A DNA stretch of 64,000 bases from Halomonas heilongjiangensis (GCF_002879645.1 NZ_PNRE01000038.1:1-64000), one strand, 5' to 3'. Counted from the first letter of the stretch, positions 52,506-61,902 are shown. Program-made: numbers and translations. Notes: generated by a model from the letters alone, not told the origin.

Positions 52506-53393
52506 ATGAGCCTACCCTTCGACCTGCGCGCCCTGCGGGTCTTCCTCAGCGTCGCCGACCGGGGCGGCTTCAGCGCCGCGGCCCGGGAGCTGCACGTCGC
52601 CCAGTCGGCGGTGAGCCAGACCATCGCCAACCTGGAGAAGCGCCTGGAGCTGACGCTCTTCCAGCGTCACGAGCGGCGCATCGGCCTGACGCCGGAAGGA
52701 GAACACCTGCGCCTGCATGCCCGGCAACTGCTCGAGCGGGCCGAAGCCACCCACCTGGCCATGCGCGAGTTGCATGGCCTGGTCAAGGGCGAGCTGCGCA
52801 TCGGCATTCCCTCGATGCTCGGCTCCTACTACTTCCCGCCCCTGCTGATGGGCTTCAAGGCCCGCCACCCCGGCATTCGCCTGACCGTGGTCGAGGCCGG
52901 CGCCCGCCGCCTGCAGCGCATGATCGCCGACGGCGAGCTGGATCTCGGGGTGGTGATCGACGACGCGGCGAGCCATCACCTGGAGCGGCGGCGGCTGGTA
53001 CGGGAGGAGATGGTGGTCTGCGTGCCGCGGGAGCACCCCTTCACCGGGCGCGCGGGGGTCACCGCCGAGGCATTCTTCCGCGAGCCGCTTGTGCTGTTCC
53101 AGGACGGCTACTTCCATCGCGAGTTCGTCGACGCCCTGTCGCGCCAGACGGGTCTCACGGCAGACGTCGCCTTCCAGTCGAACCTGATCCCGCTGACCAA
53201 GGCGATCGTCCGCCAGGGCTTCGGCATCACCACCTTCCTGCGCCGGGTGGTGGACGAGCCGGAGCTGGCCGCCGTCTCGTTCGACCCCCCGGCCTGGCTC
53301 GACCTGTCACTGGCCTGGGCACGGGGCGCCTACCTGTCACGCGCCGAGCAGGCCTTCGTCGACTTCGTGCTGGGTCATCGCGACGCCCTGTGA
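52506..53393 (+). CDS. LysR-family regulator of the MFS gene
   Basis: The 295-residue LTTR has an N-terminal winged HTH (about 4-62, FSAAARELHVAQSAVSQTIANLEKRL) and a periplasmic-binding-protein-type effector domain. It is divergent from the MFS gene and probably controls it in response to the exported compound. The start is ATG at 52506, with no good ribosome site. The 87-base spacer between the genes contains no operator that I could define. Confidence 0.9.
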   Translation: MSLPFDLRALRVFLSVADRGGFSAAARELHVAQSAVSQTIANLEKRLELTLFQRHERRIGLTPEGEHLRLHARQLLERAEATHLAMRELHGLVKGELRIGIPSMLGSYYFPPLLMGFKARHPGIRLTVVEAGARRLQRMIADGELDLGVVIDDAASHHLERRRLVREEMVVCVPREHPFTGRAGVTAEAFFREPLVLFQDGYFHREFVDALSRQTGLTADVAFQSNLIPLTKAIVRQGFGITTFLRRVVDEPELAAVSFDPPAWLDLSLAWARGAYLSRAEQAFVDFVLGHRDAL

Positions 53394-53402
53394 ACCCGGC
53401 GC

Positions 53403-54029
53403 TCAGCCCTCGCCGGAGGCGGCGACCCGCTGCGCCAGCTGGGTGGGTTCGAGCGCCCGCCGGGCCTGCCAGTAGTGGCGGCGCCAGTAGTCGCTTTCGA
53501 GCCTCGACAGCTTGACGCCCTGGGAGGTGGAGGCGTGCAGGAAGTAACCGTCGCCGACGTAGATGCCGACATGGTCATAGGCCCCCGGCGGGCGGAAGAA
53601 GACCAGGTCCCCGGCCTGCAACTCGTCACGCGCGATGGGCGTGCCCTGGTGCACCTGCTCTCCCGTGGAGCGCGGCAGTTCCAGGCGGAAGGTGTCGTTG
53701 AAGACGTGCTGGACCAGCGCCGAACAGTCGATGCCGCGCTGGGTGGTGCCACCCAGGCGGTAGGGGGTGCCCACCCAGCGTTCGTGCTGGGCCAGCAGCG
53801 CCTGGCGCACCAGTGCCGGCGGCGGAGCGTGCAGGCTGCGCACCTGGCGAACGGGGTTGTCCACCGGGGACATCATCGGATCCCAGCCCCCGGGCAAGCC
53901 CGGCAACTGGCGGGCGAAGTAGTCGTCGGGGGCCTTGGAGGCGCCCTCTCGAGGGGCGGCGGCACAGCCGGCCAGCAGGGCCAGCGACACGATAACCATC
54001 AGGGCACGACACGATCGCGTGACGACCAT
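53403..54029 (-). CDS. NlpC/P60 lipoprotein, MepS-like
   Basis: The 208-residue lipoprotein has the signal and lipobox LLAGC (C22) and a C-terminal NlpC/P60 domain with catalytic C102 in IDCSALV, H153 in YDHVGIYVGDG and H165. This family cuts peptidoglycan cross-links or stem peptides; E. coli MepS/Spr is a relative. The start at 54029 puts MVVTRSCRA before the hydrophobic core; an ATG at 53999 would give a shorter signal. It is convergent to the LysR gene, with stops 10 bases apart. Confidence 0.9.
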   Translation of the reverse strand: MVVTRSCRALMVIVSLALLAGCAAAPREGASKAPDDYFARQLPGLPGGWDPMMSPVDNPVRQVRSLHAPPPALVRQALLAQHERWVGTPYRLGGTTQRGIDCSALVQHVFNDTFRLELPRSTGEQVHQGTPIARDELQAGDLVFFRPPGAYDHVGIYVGDGYFLHASTSQGVKLSRLESDYWRRHYWQARRALEPTQLAQRVAASGEG

Positions 54030-54305
54030 CCTGCGACGACCTCATTCCCTGAGCCGCACCCGTCCCGGGCAGCACTTCGCAGGCTGCATCTCGGACCACC
54101 GGGTTGTCGCTGTGGCAGTGACGCCTGACACCCTCGTCGGTATCACTGCCAGAGCGGCCTGACTGCGGCTCGCTGAGTGGCTGGGGCTCCCGAAAACAGG
54201 AGCCGTATCATCAAACCCGTTGACTATAAACCACTCTTCCGGCCGATGGCGAGTCCCATGTGACGACGACAGGCCTTCCGGCACGCGAGAGGTCCCGGCC
54301 CCCGG
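54030..54305. other. 276-base gap upstream of the NlpC/P60 gene
   Basis: No gene is evident. A 6-bp hairpin GGCTCC/GGAGCC (54185-54190 and 54199-54204) may end transcription of the large gene at 54306 on the reverse strand, but lacks a T-run. An AT-richer stretch near 54205-54230 could hold the promoter for the lipoprotein gene. Confidence 0.3.
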
Positions 54306-56771
54306 TCAGTGGAGCGTTCGGGTATCTCCCGGCAGCGTATCGATGTGCAACGGCGCCCAATGGCGAGGCCGGGCACCGGGGAAGTCGAGGCTCGCCCAGG
54401 GCCCGGCCAGCGGCGGCGCCCCGGACAGCCAGGCCACCAGCGCCTGGCGGAAACTGGCCAGGAAACTCTCGCGCTCCGGCGTCTCGCCCATGAAGAAGGA
54501 GAACCCGGCATACAGGCCCCGGGCGTACTCCTCCCAGCCGGCGTAGTGAGCCGCGGCGAGGGCATGGGCACTCTCGAGGACACGGGTGAAGGCCGTCTCA
54601 TCGAGCCACCCCAGTTGGCGACCGGCGATGGCCAGGTCGACGGTCTGGGCGATGTCCCAGGCCGCCATGTCGGTGTCGTTGCAACCGTCCTCGTTGTCGC
54701 GTACCCGCCGCAGCCGCAGCAGGTGGCTGGCCTCCTCCTCGCTGCACTCGCCGGACTCCAGGGTGGCGATCTCCGAGCCCAGGCGGGCATCGTTGAGGGT
54801 GTAGGGGGCGTAGTTGATCTGATACTCCTGGCGGTCGCCGGCCTCGAGCAGGAAGTCGAGGAACTCGGTGAGTTCGGTGGCCGCATGCAGGCCGTAGTGG
54901 CCGTCGATCCAGTCGCGGATCGAGGCACACTCGCGCTCGCTCTCCGGCTGCGGCAGGCTCCAGGCGGCGCTGTTGAGCGGCCCGACCAGCGCCATGGCGG
55001 TGAAGTGCGGCAGGCTGGGCCGGCGGCCCGGCTCCTGCCACTCGCCGGGACACCAGTCGAGCCAGTGGAAGAGACTGCCGGGATCCTCGAGGTGCCAGCG
55101 AATCTCGGCGGACAAGGGCGGCTGCTCCTCCTCGGGCAGCAGCGACTCCCAGCTTGCCCAGGCTTCCAGCAGCCGGCGTGCATCGGGATAGAAGCGGCAC
55201 AGCGAACCGCGCAGCGCCTCGGCCAGCACCTCGAGGCCGGCCGCATCGAAGGCCTCACTGTCCATGGCCATCTGCAGGTAGAAGGCGTACTTCTCGGCCA
55301 TGTGGACGGTGGCCGAGTGCCGGCTGGCCGTACGCAGGCCATCGCGCTGGGCGAGATCGCCCCCCGCCGGATGGCCGAAGGGGGTCTCGACGGCAGGCAG
55401 GGCCCCATGCGCGGCATCGGCGGCCAGTTGGTTGAGGTGGTGGGCCTGGGCCGGCAGCCAGTAGCGAGCGAGGGCCTCGACGCCTTCGTCGGCATGCAGG
55501 TCGAGGGTATCACGCAGGTACTCGCGGGCATCGTCACGCCGCGCCGGGAGCACCGGTGCCACCGGCCCCTGGCGCACGGCGAGCTCGGGCTCGCGCACCG
55601 AGGCCAGGGCCAGCACCCAGTGACGCGGCGTGCGGCGCCAGTCGTGCAGGGCGCGGCGAGAGCGCTCGAGAAGCGACGACTCGATCAGGCCCTGCAACGC
55701 CGGGTGCCAGGGACTCACCGGTGACTGCAGCAGCAGCTTCCAGTCGGCCTCGAGCGCGGGCAGCAGGTCGCGGCCTTCGAACAGGCTGCGCCCCCGCTGG
55801 TACGCCCGGGCCACGGCCGCCCAGTCGCTGTAGCGATGCAATATCAGGTCGGCTCCGTGCAGGGCGAAATCCGTCGCCTCCCGATCGTCGAGCCAGCCCA
55901 GGCAGGCACCGGCCCAGGCCAGGTCGATCAGCCGCAGCCAGTCCCAGGCGGCCCACTCCAGGGGCTCGCCATGGCCGACGAAGGCCAGCAGTACGCGTCC
56001 GTAGGCGTGCTCGCTACCACTCAACCGCTCCAGCCAGTCATGCCGAGCGGCGATGTCGAGCGCCAGCAGACGACTGGCCTCCAGGTCCCAGCCCTGGCGG
56101 TCGCCCTGCCCGGCCAGCCACAGCAGGGCGCGCAGCAGGTCGTCACGCCCCTGGATCTGCCAGGCCTCCTCCAGCCAGGCCTCCAGGCCTGCCCAGTCGG
56201 CAGGCCCCGCCGGCCACTCGACCACCGGCGAGAAGCCGGCCCGCAGGCGCCAGACCTGCTCTTCCGGGGCCTCCGGCCACAGCGCCAGGTGCCGGTCGTG
56301 GATCGCCAGCCACTCGCCGAGCCGCTCCCAGGTGATACCGTCGCCCTCGTGCTCGAGCACCGCCAGCGCCTCGCAGGCATCGCTGAAGCCGTCGTCGCCG
56401 CGCACCCAGCCCTCGGCACCGCGCACACGGCGCAGCGCCTCGAGCCAGACGTCGAGGCTGGAATAGTGGGCGCTGATCTCGCCGGCGAGCCGCTGGGCCC
56501 AGTCCCGTGCCCGCGGCTGCGAGAGCCAGCCGGCGCCGCCGGCGAGGGCCACCAGCTCGAGGCCGGCCAGCATCCGGGCCGGGTCGACGGCGGCACCGCC
56601 GCCCCCTATCGTCTCGACCAGACGCCAGCCGAGCTCGCCACGATCGGACACGCCCAGGACCGCCAGACGAGCTACCGCGGCCGCGGCGTCCACCGCCAGC
56701 GGGTCCGGATCGAAGGCCCAGTCACACAGCACCAGCTGCTGGGCCCACCAGGCATTCAGGGTATCGACCAA
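54306..56771 (-). CDS. large protein with three DUF1266-like units
   Basis: The 821-residue protein is of unknown function. A pattern of L[AV]xAGxxxGWL, about 14 further residues, then [HR]YxxW or similar repeats three times: residues 70-110, 281-330 and 711-760. Each is preceded by a helix pattern with a short hydrophobic DLLxxLxxL-like stretch. The third (AWDIAQTVDLAIAGRQLGWL, then HYAGWEEYARGLYAGFSFF) is the best match to DUF1266, the E. coli YbeR/YbeU family. The middle (380-600) is different. No signal peptide, membrane segment or nucleotide motif is seen. The start is TTG at 56771 with GAGGTGA upstream. The gene is monocistronic, divergent from gabD. Confidence 0.75.
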   Translation of the reverse strand: MVDTLNAWWAQQLVLCDWAFDPDPLAVDAAAAVARLAVLGVSDRGELGWRLVETIGGGGAAVDPARMLAGLELVALAGGAGWLSQPRARDWAQRLAGEISAHYSSLDVWLEALRRVRGAEGWVRGDDGFSDACEALAVLEHEGDGITWERLGEWLAIHDRHLALWPEAPEEQVWRLRAGFSPVVEWPAGPADWAGLEAWLEEAWQIQGRDDLLRALLWLAGQGDRQGWDLEASRLLALDIAARHDWLERLSGSEHAYGRVLLAFVGHGEPLEWAAWDWLRLIDLAWAGACLGWLDDREATDFALHGADLILHRYSDWAAVARAYQRGRSLFEGRDLLPALEADWKLLLQSPVSPWHPALQGLIESSLLERSRRALHDWRRTPRHWVLALASVREPELAVRQGPVAPVLPARRDDAREYLRDTLDLHADEGVEALARYWLPAQAHHLNQLAADAAHGALPAVETPFGHPAGGDLAQRDGLRTASRHSATVHMAEKYAFYLQMAMDSEAFDAAGLEVLAEALRGSLCRFYPDARRLLEAWASWESLLPEEEQPPLSAEIRWHLEDPGSLFHWLDWCPGEWQEPGRRPSLPHFTAMALVGPLNSAAWSLPQPESERECASIRDWIDGHYGLHAATELTEFLDFLLEAGDRQEYQINYAPYTLNDARLGSEIATLESGECSEEEASHLLRLRRVRDNEDGCNDTDMAAWDIAQTVDLAIAGRQLGWLDETAFTRVLESAHALAAAHYAGWEEYARGLYAGFSFFMGETPERESFLASFRQALVAWLSGAPPLAGPWASLDFPGARPRHWAPLHIDTLPGDTRTLH

Positions 56772-57000
56772 GGCTCACCTCGACTCCAAGAAAGACGGCC
56801 GGCACGCTCGGGCGTACCGGGAATTCGGCGCCCTAGTGTAGCGGAAAGCCACGCCCGCGCCGATGGTCGGAGATCAGGAAATCGTCCCGTGTCGCCCATA
56901 TCCCGTCTCGCCGGGATGCGAACGAGGAAGGGCTTGGCGAAGCGTTTTAAATAATGCACACTCGTCCAACATGATGACCACCGCCCCGCAGGAGGCGCAC

Positions 57001-58437
57001 ATGACCGAACTGATCGTCGACAAGGCCTATATCGCCGGGCAGTGGCGCGACGCCGAACGCCGCTTCGCCGTCACCAACCCCGCCAGCGGCGAGACCCTCG
57101 CCGAGGTCCCGGATCTCGATGGCGATGCCGCCCGCGAGGCGGTCGCCGCCGCCGAGGCCGCCTGGCCGGCCTGGCGGCGCCGGACCGCCAAGGAGCGCGC
57201 CGCCCTGCTGCGCGCCTGGTTCGAGGCCATCATGGCCAACCAGGAGGCGCTGGCCCGCCTGATGACCCTGGAACAGGGCAAGCCGCTGGCGGAGTCCCGC
57301 GGCGAGGTGGCCTACGGCGCCTCCTTCGTCGAGTACTACGCCGAGGAGGCCAAGCGTGTGGCCGGCGAGACCCTGCCGAGCCATGGCGCCGACAAGCGTA
57401 TCCTGGTCTTTCGCGAGCCGATCGGCGTGGTGGCCGCCATCACCCCCTGGAACTTCCCGCTGGCGATGATCACGCGCAAGTGCGCGCCGGCGCTGGCCGC
57501 CGGCTGCCCGGTGGTGATCAAGCCCGCCGAGGCGACCCCGCTCACCGCCCTCGCCCTGGCCAGGCTCGCCGAGCAGGCGGGCTTCCCCGCCGGGGTGCTC
57601 AACGTGGTGACCGCCGCGAAGCCCGCGGAGATCGGCGAGGTGCTGACCAGCGACCCGCGGGTGCGCAAGATCTCCTTCACCGGCTCCACCCCGGTGGGCA
57701 AGAAACTGCTCGCCCAGTGCGCCGGCACGGTCAAGAAGGCCTCCATGGAGCTCGGCGGCAATGCCCCCTTCATCGTCTTCGACGACGCCGACCTGGACGC
57801 CGCCGTGGAGGGCGCGGTGGCCTCCAAGTACCGCAACTCCGGCCAGACCTGCGTCTGCACCAACCGCCTGCTGGTCCAGGCCGGCGTCTACGACGCCTTC
57901 CTGGAGAAACTGACCCGTCGCGTCGCCGAGCTGAAGGTCGGCAACGGCCTGGACGACGGCGTGATGCAGGGGCCGCTGATCAACCAGGCTGCCGTGGACA
58001 AGGTGCAGTCGCACATCGCCGACGCCCTGGCCAAGGGCGGCCGCCTGGTCTGCGGCGGCGAGCCCCACTCGCTGGGCGGCACCTTCTTCCAGCCCACCGT
58101 GATCGCCGATGTCACCGACGAGATGCGCGTGGCCACGGAAGAGACCTTCGGGCCGCTCGCGCCGGTGTTCCGCTTCGACACTGTCGACGAGGCGATCGCC
58201 ATGGCCAACGCCACCGAATTCGGCCTGGCGGCCTACTTCTATGCCCGCGACTACCGCCGTATCTGGCATGTCATGGAGGGCCTGGAGTATGGCATGGTGG
58301 CGGTCAACGAGGGGATCCTCTCCACCGAGCTGGCCCCCTTCGGCGGCGTCAAGGAGTCGGGACTGGGACGCGAAGGGTCGCGCCACGGTCTGGATGAGTA
58401 CACTGAACTAAAATACGTCTGTGTCGGCGGACTCTGA
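57001..58437 (+). CDS. gabD: succinate-semialdehyde dehydrogenase GabD
   Basis: The 478-residue aldehyde dehydrogenase oxidises succinate semialdehyde to succinate using NADP, completing GABA catabolism. The catalytic cysteine lies in NSGQTCVCTNRLL, the general-base glutamate in MELGGNAPFIVFDDAD, and the Rossmann motif is FTGSTPVG. The start is ATG at 57001, preceded by CAGGAGG; an upstream ATG cluster at about 56971 lies before the same site and is less likely. gabT follows 33 bases downstream in one operon. Confidence 0.94.
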   Translation: MTELIVDKAYIAGQWRDAERRFAVTNPASGETLAEVPDLDGDAAREAVAAAEAAWPAWRRRTAKERAALLRAWFEAIMANQEALARLMTLEQGKPLAESRGEVAYGASFVEYYAEEAKRVAGETLPSHGADKRILVFREPIGVVAAITPWNFPLAMITRKCAPALAAGCPVVIKPAEATPLTALALARLAEQAGFPAGVLNVVTAAKPAEIGEVLTSDPRVRKISFTGSTPVGKKLLAQCAGTVKKASMELGGNAPFIVFDDADLDAAVEGAVASKYRNSGQTCVCTNRLLVQAGVYDAFLEKLTRRVAELKVGNGLDDGVMQGPLINQAAVDKVQSHIADALAKGGRLVCGGEPHSLGGTFFQPTVIADVTDEMRVATEETFGPLAPVFRFDTVDEAIAMANATEFGLAAYFYARDYRRIWHVMEGLEYGMVAVNEGILSTELAPFGGVKESGLGREGSRHGLDEYTELKYVCVGGL

Positions 58438-58470
58438 TCGGTCGCCAATCCCTTTTTTCAAGGAGGCATC

Positions 58471-59769
58471 ATGAACAACGCTCAGCTCAACGAACTCAAG
58501 CAGCGCTACGTGGCCAACGGGGCCGCGAGCCCGGCCACCCAGTTTGCCGACCGCGCCGAGAATGCGCTGCTCTGGGACGCCGACGGCAATCGCATCATCG
58601 ACTTCGCCGGCGGCATCGGCGTGCTCAACATCGGCCACCGCCACCCCAAGGTGGTCGAGGCGGTCAAGGCCCAGCTCGACAAGGTCATGCACACCTGCCA
58701 GACGGTGATGCCCTATGAGGGCTACGTGAAGGTGGCCGAGAAGCTCAGCCAGATCACCCCGGTGCGCGGCCATGCCAAGGTGATGCTGGCCAACTCCGGT
58801 GCCGAGGCGCTGGAGAATGCGGTCAAGATCGCCCGTGCGGCCACCGGCAAGAACAACGTGATCTGCTTCGACGGTGGCTACCACGGCCGCACCTTCATGA
58901 CCATGGCCATGAACGGCAAGGTCGCGCCCTACGCCACCGACTTCGGCAGCATGCCGGGCAACGTCTTCCGGGCGCCCTACCCGGTGCCCTATCACGGGGT
59001 CAGCGAGGACGAGGCGCTGCGCGGCCTGAAGATGGCCCTCAAGACCGACGCCAACCCCCGCGACACCGCGGCCATCGTGCTCGAGCCGGTACTCGGCGAG
59101 GGCGGCTTCTACCCGGCGCCGGCCAGCTTCCTCAAGGCGATCCGCGAGATCTGCGACGAGCACGGCATGCTGATGATCGTCGACGAGGTGCAGTCCGGCT
59201 TCGGGCGTACCGGCAAGATGTTCGCCATCGAGCACAGCGGCGTCGAGCCCGACATCATCACCATGGCCAAGAGCATGGCCGACGGCATGCCGATCTCGGC
59301 GGTGGTCGGTACCGACAAGCACATGGACGCCTCCGGCCCCAACTCCCTGGGCGGCACCTACACCGGCAGCCCGGTCTCCTGTGCGGCGACCCTGGCGGTC
59401 CTCGAGGTGTTCGAACAGGAGGGCATCCTGGAGAAGAGCCAGGCGCTGGGCGACAAGCTCGCCAAGCGCTTCGCCCAGTGGCAGCAGACGTTCGACTGCG
59501 TCGACAACGGCCGCAACATGGGGGCCATGGCGGCCATCGACCTGGTCGCCGACAAGGCCACGCACACCCCGGACGCCGACCTGGCCGGCGCGCTGTGCAA
59601 GAAGGCCCGCGAGAAGGGGCTGATCCTGCTCTCCTGCGGCCTGTACGGCAACACCATCCGCTTCCTGATGCCGGTCACCATCGAGGACGAGATCCTCGAG
59701 GAAGGCCTCGCCATCGTCGAGGAGTCCCTCAAGGAGCTGGTCGGCAGCCAAACCGCCGCCACCGCCTGA
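58471..59769 (+). CDS. gabT: 4-aminobutyrate aminotransferase GabT
   Basis: The 432-residue class III PLP enzyme moves the amino group of GABA to 2-oxoglutarate, giving succinate semialdehyde for GabD. The PLP lysine lies in TMAKSMADGMPISAV, LIVDEVQSGFGRTG is the cofactor-binding block, and FDGGYHGRT is the substrate loop. The ATG at 58471 follows AAGGAGG. gabD lies 33 bases upstream, and a perfect hairpin terminator ends the operon. It feeds the glutamate/2-oxoglutarate pool also served by GdhB. Confidence 0.95.
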   Translation: MNNAQLNELKQRYVANGAASPATQFADRAENALLWDADGNRIIDFAGGIGVLNIGHRHPKVVEAVKAQLDKVMHTCQTVMPYEGYVKVAEKLSQITPVRGHAKVMLANSGAEALENAVKIARAATGKNNVICFDGGYHGRTFMTMAMNGKVAPYATDFGSMPGNVFRAPYPVPYHGVSEDEALRGLKMALKTDANPRDTAAIVLEPVLGEGGFYPAPASFLKAIREICDEHGMLMIVDEVQSGFGRTGKMFAIEHSGVEPDIITMAKSMADGMPISAVVGTDKHMDASGPNSLGGTYTGSPVSCAATLAVLEVFEQEGILEKSQALGDKLAKRFAQWQQTFDCVDNGRNMGAMAAIDLVADKATHTPDADLAGALCKKAREKGLILLSCGLYGNTIRFLMPVTIEDEILEEGLAIVEESLKELVGSQTAATA

Positions 59770-59802
59770 CCGGACCACCCGGCACCGACGGCGCTTGACC
59801 CC

Positions 59803-59834
59803 GAACCGCCCGGCTGGCAACAGCCGGGCGGTTC
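59803..59834 (+). terminator. hairpin terminator after gabT
   Basis: GAACCGCCCGGCTG (59803-59816) and CAGCCGGGCGGTTC (59821-59834) form a perfect 14-bp stem with a GCAA loop. GTCGTCTG follows, so the T-run is weak. Confidence 0.6.
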
Positions 59835-59915
59835 GTCGTCTGACGAGCGTTGACCCGGCCACGGGCCTTGACCCACTATCCCGAGGGTTGCCTCGGCCGC
59901 CGACAGGAAGCCCCG

Positions 59916-60536
59916 ATGTTCCGCACCCTTGCCATGCTGCGCTCGCTGCAGAGCGCCCATCACACCCTGGAGGACGCCCGGACCACCATTCAGCAGGCCT
60001 GCGACTATCGCTGGTTGAAGGACGAGCTGCCGCACGGCGTGATCACGGCTACGGATATCACGCTGCCCGACGGCACCCCCGGCCTGGCCATCACCCTGGC
60101 CTATCCGGCCACCCCCGAGCGACGCCGCGGCGGCCGGTGGCCCGACGAGCCCGCCGAACGGGAGCGCTGCCGCGTCGAGGGGGCGCACGCCTGCCGGGCC
60201 GCCGGCGCCCCTGCCTACCGCACCCTCGAGGGCCTCTCCCAGGGCCTGGTGCATGGCGCCGTCTCGGTGCTCACCGAGGCGGCCCGCTTCCGGTTTCTGC
60301 TCGACCGGCAGGCCCTGCGGCTGACCTGGCGGCGGGTCGAAGGCCTCGAGCCCACCCTCGCCCGGCGGCTCGGCCGCCGCCTCGCCCACGGCAAGACAAA
60401 CGGCGGGGGCGACGGCATCTTCCTGCTCGAGATCAAGGTACCCGGTCGCGCCGAGGAGGCCTCCCTCGACGGAGCCTGGCTCGACCGGAGGGTCGATCGC
60501 TATCGACGCATCCGGCCCGCGCCGGCGGGCCGGTAA
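59916..60536 (+). CDS. hypothetical protein, 206 residues
   Basis: The protein is not recognised. It begins FRTLAMLRSLQSAHHTLEDA with a helical, amphipathic N terminus. It has no cysteine-, metal- or nucleotide-binding motif, no signal peptide and an arginine-rich C-terminal half (pI clearly basic). The start is ATG at 59916 with AGGAAG 7 bases upstream; a longer in-frame start lacks such a site. It sits alone between two hairpins (59803 and 60549), so it is probably a single gene. Arginine abundance could mean nucleic-acid binding, but this is only a hint. Confidence 0.6.
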   Translation: MFRTLAMLRSLQSAHHTLEDARTTIQQACDYRWLKDELPHGVITATDITLPDGTPGLAITLAYPATPERRRGGRWPDEPAERERCRVEGAHACRAAGAPAYRTLEGLSQGLVHGAVSVLTEAARFRFLLDRQALRLTWRRVEGLEPTLARRLGRRLAHGKTNGGGDGIFLLEIKVPGRAEEASLDGAWLDRRVDRYRRIRPAPAGR

Positions 60537-60548
60537 GGGGCCACAACG

Positions 60549-60580
60549 ACCTCGCCCGGCCGTTTTCGGCCGGGCGAGGT
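60549..60580. terminator. bidirectional hairpin between convergent genes
   Basis: ACCTCGCCCGGCCG (60549-60562) and CGGCCGGGCGAGGT (60567-60580) form a perfect 14-bp stem with a TTTT loop, located between the ends of the genes at 59916 and 60601. Confidence 0.6.
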
Positions 60581-60600
60581 CACTTGCCCTGCCGCGAGGC

Positions 60601-60843
60601 TCAGGCCTGCCGGATCTTCGCGATCACCCACAACAGCACCACGGCGCCGACGACGGCGGTAACCAGCGAGCCGATGAAGCCGCCGGCCTGCAACCCCAGC
60701 AGGCTGAACAGGAAGCCACCGATCACGGCCCCCACCACACCGACGCCGATATTGCCGAGGATGCCGAAACCGCCCCCCCGCATGATATGGCCGGCGATCC
60801 AGCCGGCCAGACCACCGATGATCAGCCAGGCAATCAGTCCCAT
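60601..60843 (-). CDS. small GlsB/YeaQ/YmgE-family membrane protein
   Basis: The 80-residue protein has glycine-rich membrane helices, with GGLAGWIAGHIMRGGGFGILGNIGVGVVGAVIGGFLF as family signature, and a TAVVGAVVLLWVIAKIR end. Relatives are associated with stress responses and membrane adaptation; biochemical function is unknown. The ATG at 60843 follows AAGGAGAG. It lies 79 bases downstream of the DUF924 gene on the same strand, with its own ribosome site. Confidence 0.88.
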   Translation of the reverse strand: MGLIAWLIIGGLAGWIAGHIMRGGGFGILGNIGVGVVGAVIGGFLFSLLGLQAGGFIGSLVTAVVGAVVLLWVIAKIRQA

Positions 60844-60922
60844 GTCGCTCTCCTTACATAGCATGTGGTCGGGATGGTCCCGATGGTGCCCCAGCCGGGG
60901 CCGGGAAGAAAGGCTCCCCGGC

Positions 60923-61477
60923 TCAGAAGGATGACCCCGGCTGCTCGAGGAAGGCCAGTTCCTCGGGGGTCGACTCGCGCCCGAGGATGGCGTTGCGGTG
61001 CGGGTAGCGGCCGAAGCGCTCGATGACCTCACGATGGCGTCGCTCGAAGCGCAGGTTCTCCTCGAGCCCCGGCTGGTCGAACAGGCCCAGCGCCTCGTCA
61101 TGGATCGACAACGATTCGCTGTGCATGAACGGCATGTAGAGGAAGGCCCGCCAGGGCACCTCGAGATGGCGATCGATGCGGTTGGCCACCGCCTCCTGGG
61201 CGAGCACCAGGGCGACGGGGTCGCGGGCGAAGGCGGACGGGGTGTCGCGATGGATGTTGCGCGAGAACTGGTCGAGCACGATCACCTCGGCCAGTCGGCC
61301 ACGCGCCGAGAGCCGCCACTGCCATAGCTCACCTCGGCCGGCGGCCTCGAGCAGCGGCCCGAAGCGCTCGCGGATGGTCGTGTCCAGGGCGGGATCCTTG
61401 TGGAACCACTGGGCCGGCTCGAGCCCGTGGAACCAGAAGTCGATCACCGCCTCCACCCCCGGCAGCCTTGTGTCCAT
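60923..61477 (-). CDS. DUF924-family protein
   Basis: The 184-residue protein matches the DUF924 family (VIDFWFHGLEPAQWFHKDPALDTTIRERFGPL, then VIVLDQFSRNIHRDTPSAFARDPVAL and YMPFMHSESL), helical proteins of unknown function that are common in gammaproteobacteria. No catalytic residues are assigned. The ATG at 61477 follows AGGGAG; an in-frame ATG at 61507 has no ribosome site. It is probably cotranscribed with the small membrane gene at 60601. Confidence 0.88.
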   Translation of the reverse strand: MDTRLPGVEAVIDFWFHGLEPAQWFHKDPALDTTIRERFGPLLEAAGRGELWQWRLSARGRLAEVIVLDQFSRNIHRDTPSAFARDPVALVLAQEAVANRIDRHLEVPWRAFLYMPFMHSESLSIHDEALGLFDQPGLEENLRFERRHREVIERFGRYPHRNAILGRESTPEELAFLEQPGSSF

Positions 61478-61601
61478 GCCATTCTCCCTGTCATCCACGC
61501 TTGCCACCTCGCTCGGGCGGCCTGCGAGCGCCCTGCCGCTCCTGATAGCATCAGCCTAGCATGAACACCGCCGCGAGCCCGCGGACCGTCGAGGAACAGC
61601 C

Positions 61602-61790
61602 ATGTCGCTACAGCTTTACCTGGAAATCGCCAGCTACGCCTTCAACCTGATCGGCCTGGTGGTGTGCCTCGCCGGCCTGACCCTGGCGCAGCGGACCCGC
61701 CATCGCTGGCCCGGCTACCTGTTCGCCGTGGGTGGCTTCTTGATCGCCGCCTTTCCGGTGCTCTACCAGATGCTCGCGGCGACGGCCTGA
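61602..61790 (+). CDS. small membrane protein, 62 residues
   Basis: The protein has two likely helices (about 9-28 and 36-58), YAFNLIGLVVCLAGLTLAQ and GYLFAVGGFLIAAFPVLYQM, joined by RTRHRW. It is not recognised as a family. The start is ATG at 61602 with GAGGAA upstream. It stands alone before an AT-rich gap of 182 bases. Confidence 0.6.
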   Translation: MSLQLYLEIASYAFNLIGLVVCLAGLTLAQRTRHRWPGYLFAVGGFLIAAFPVLYQMLAATA

Positions 61791-61902
61791 AAAACGGCCC
61801 TCCGAGCATTCGGAAAGTAATATCACCTGAAATAGACGCCACGACTACTACCAAAGCCTAATAGATGAATCGATTATCCTCTCTAGAATCCCTTGCTTCC
61901 AT

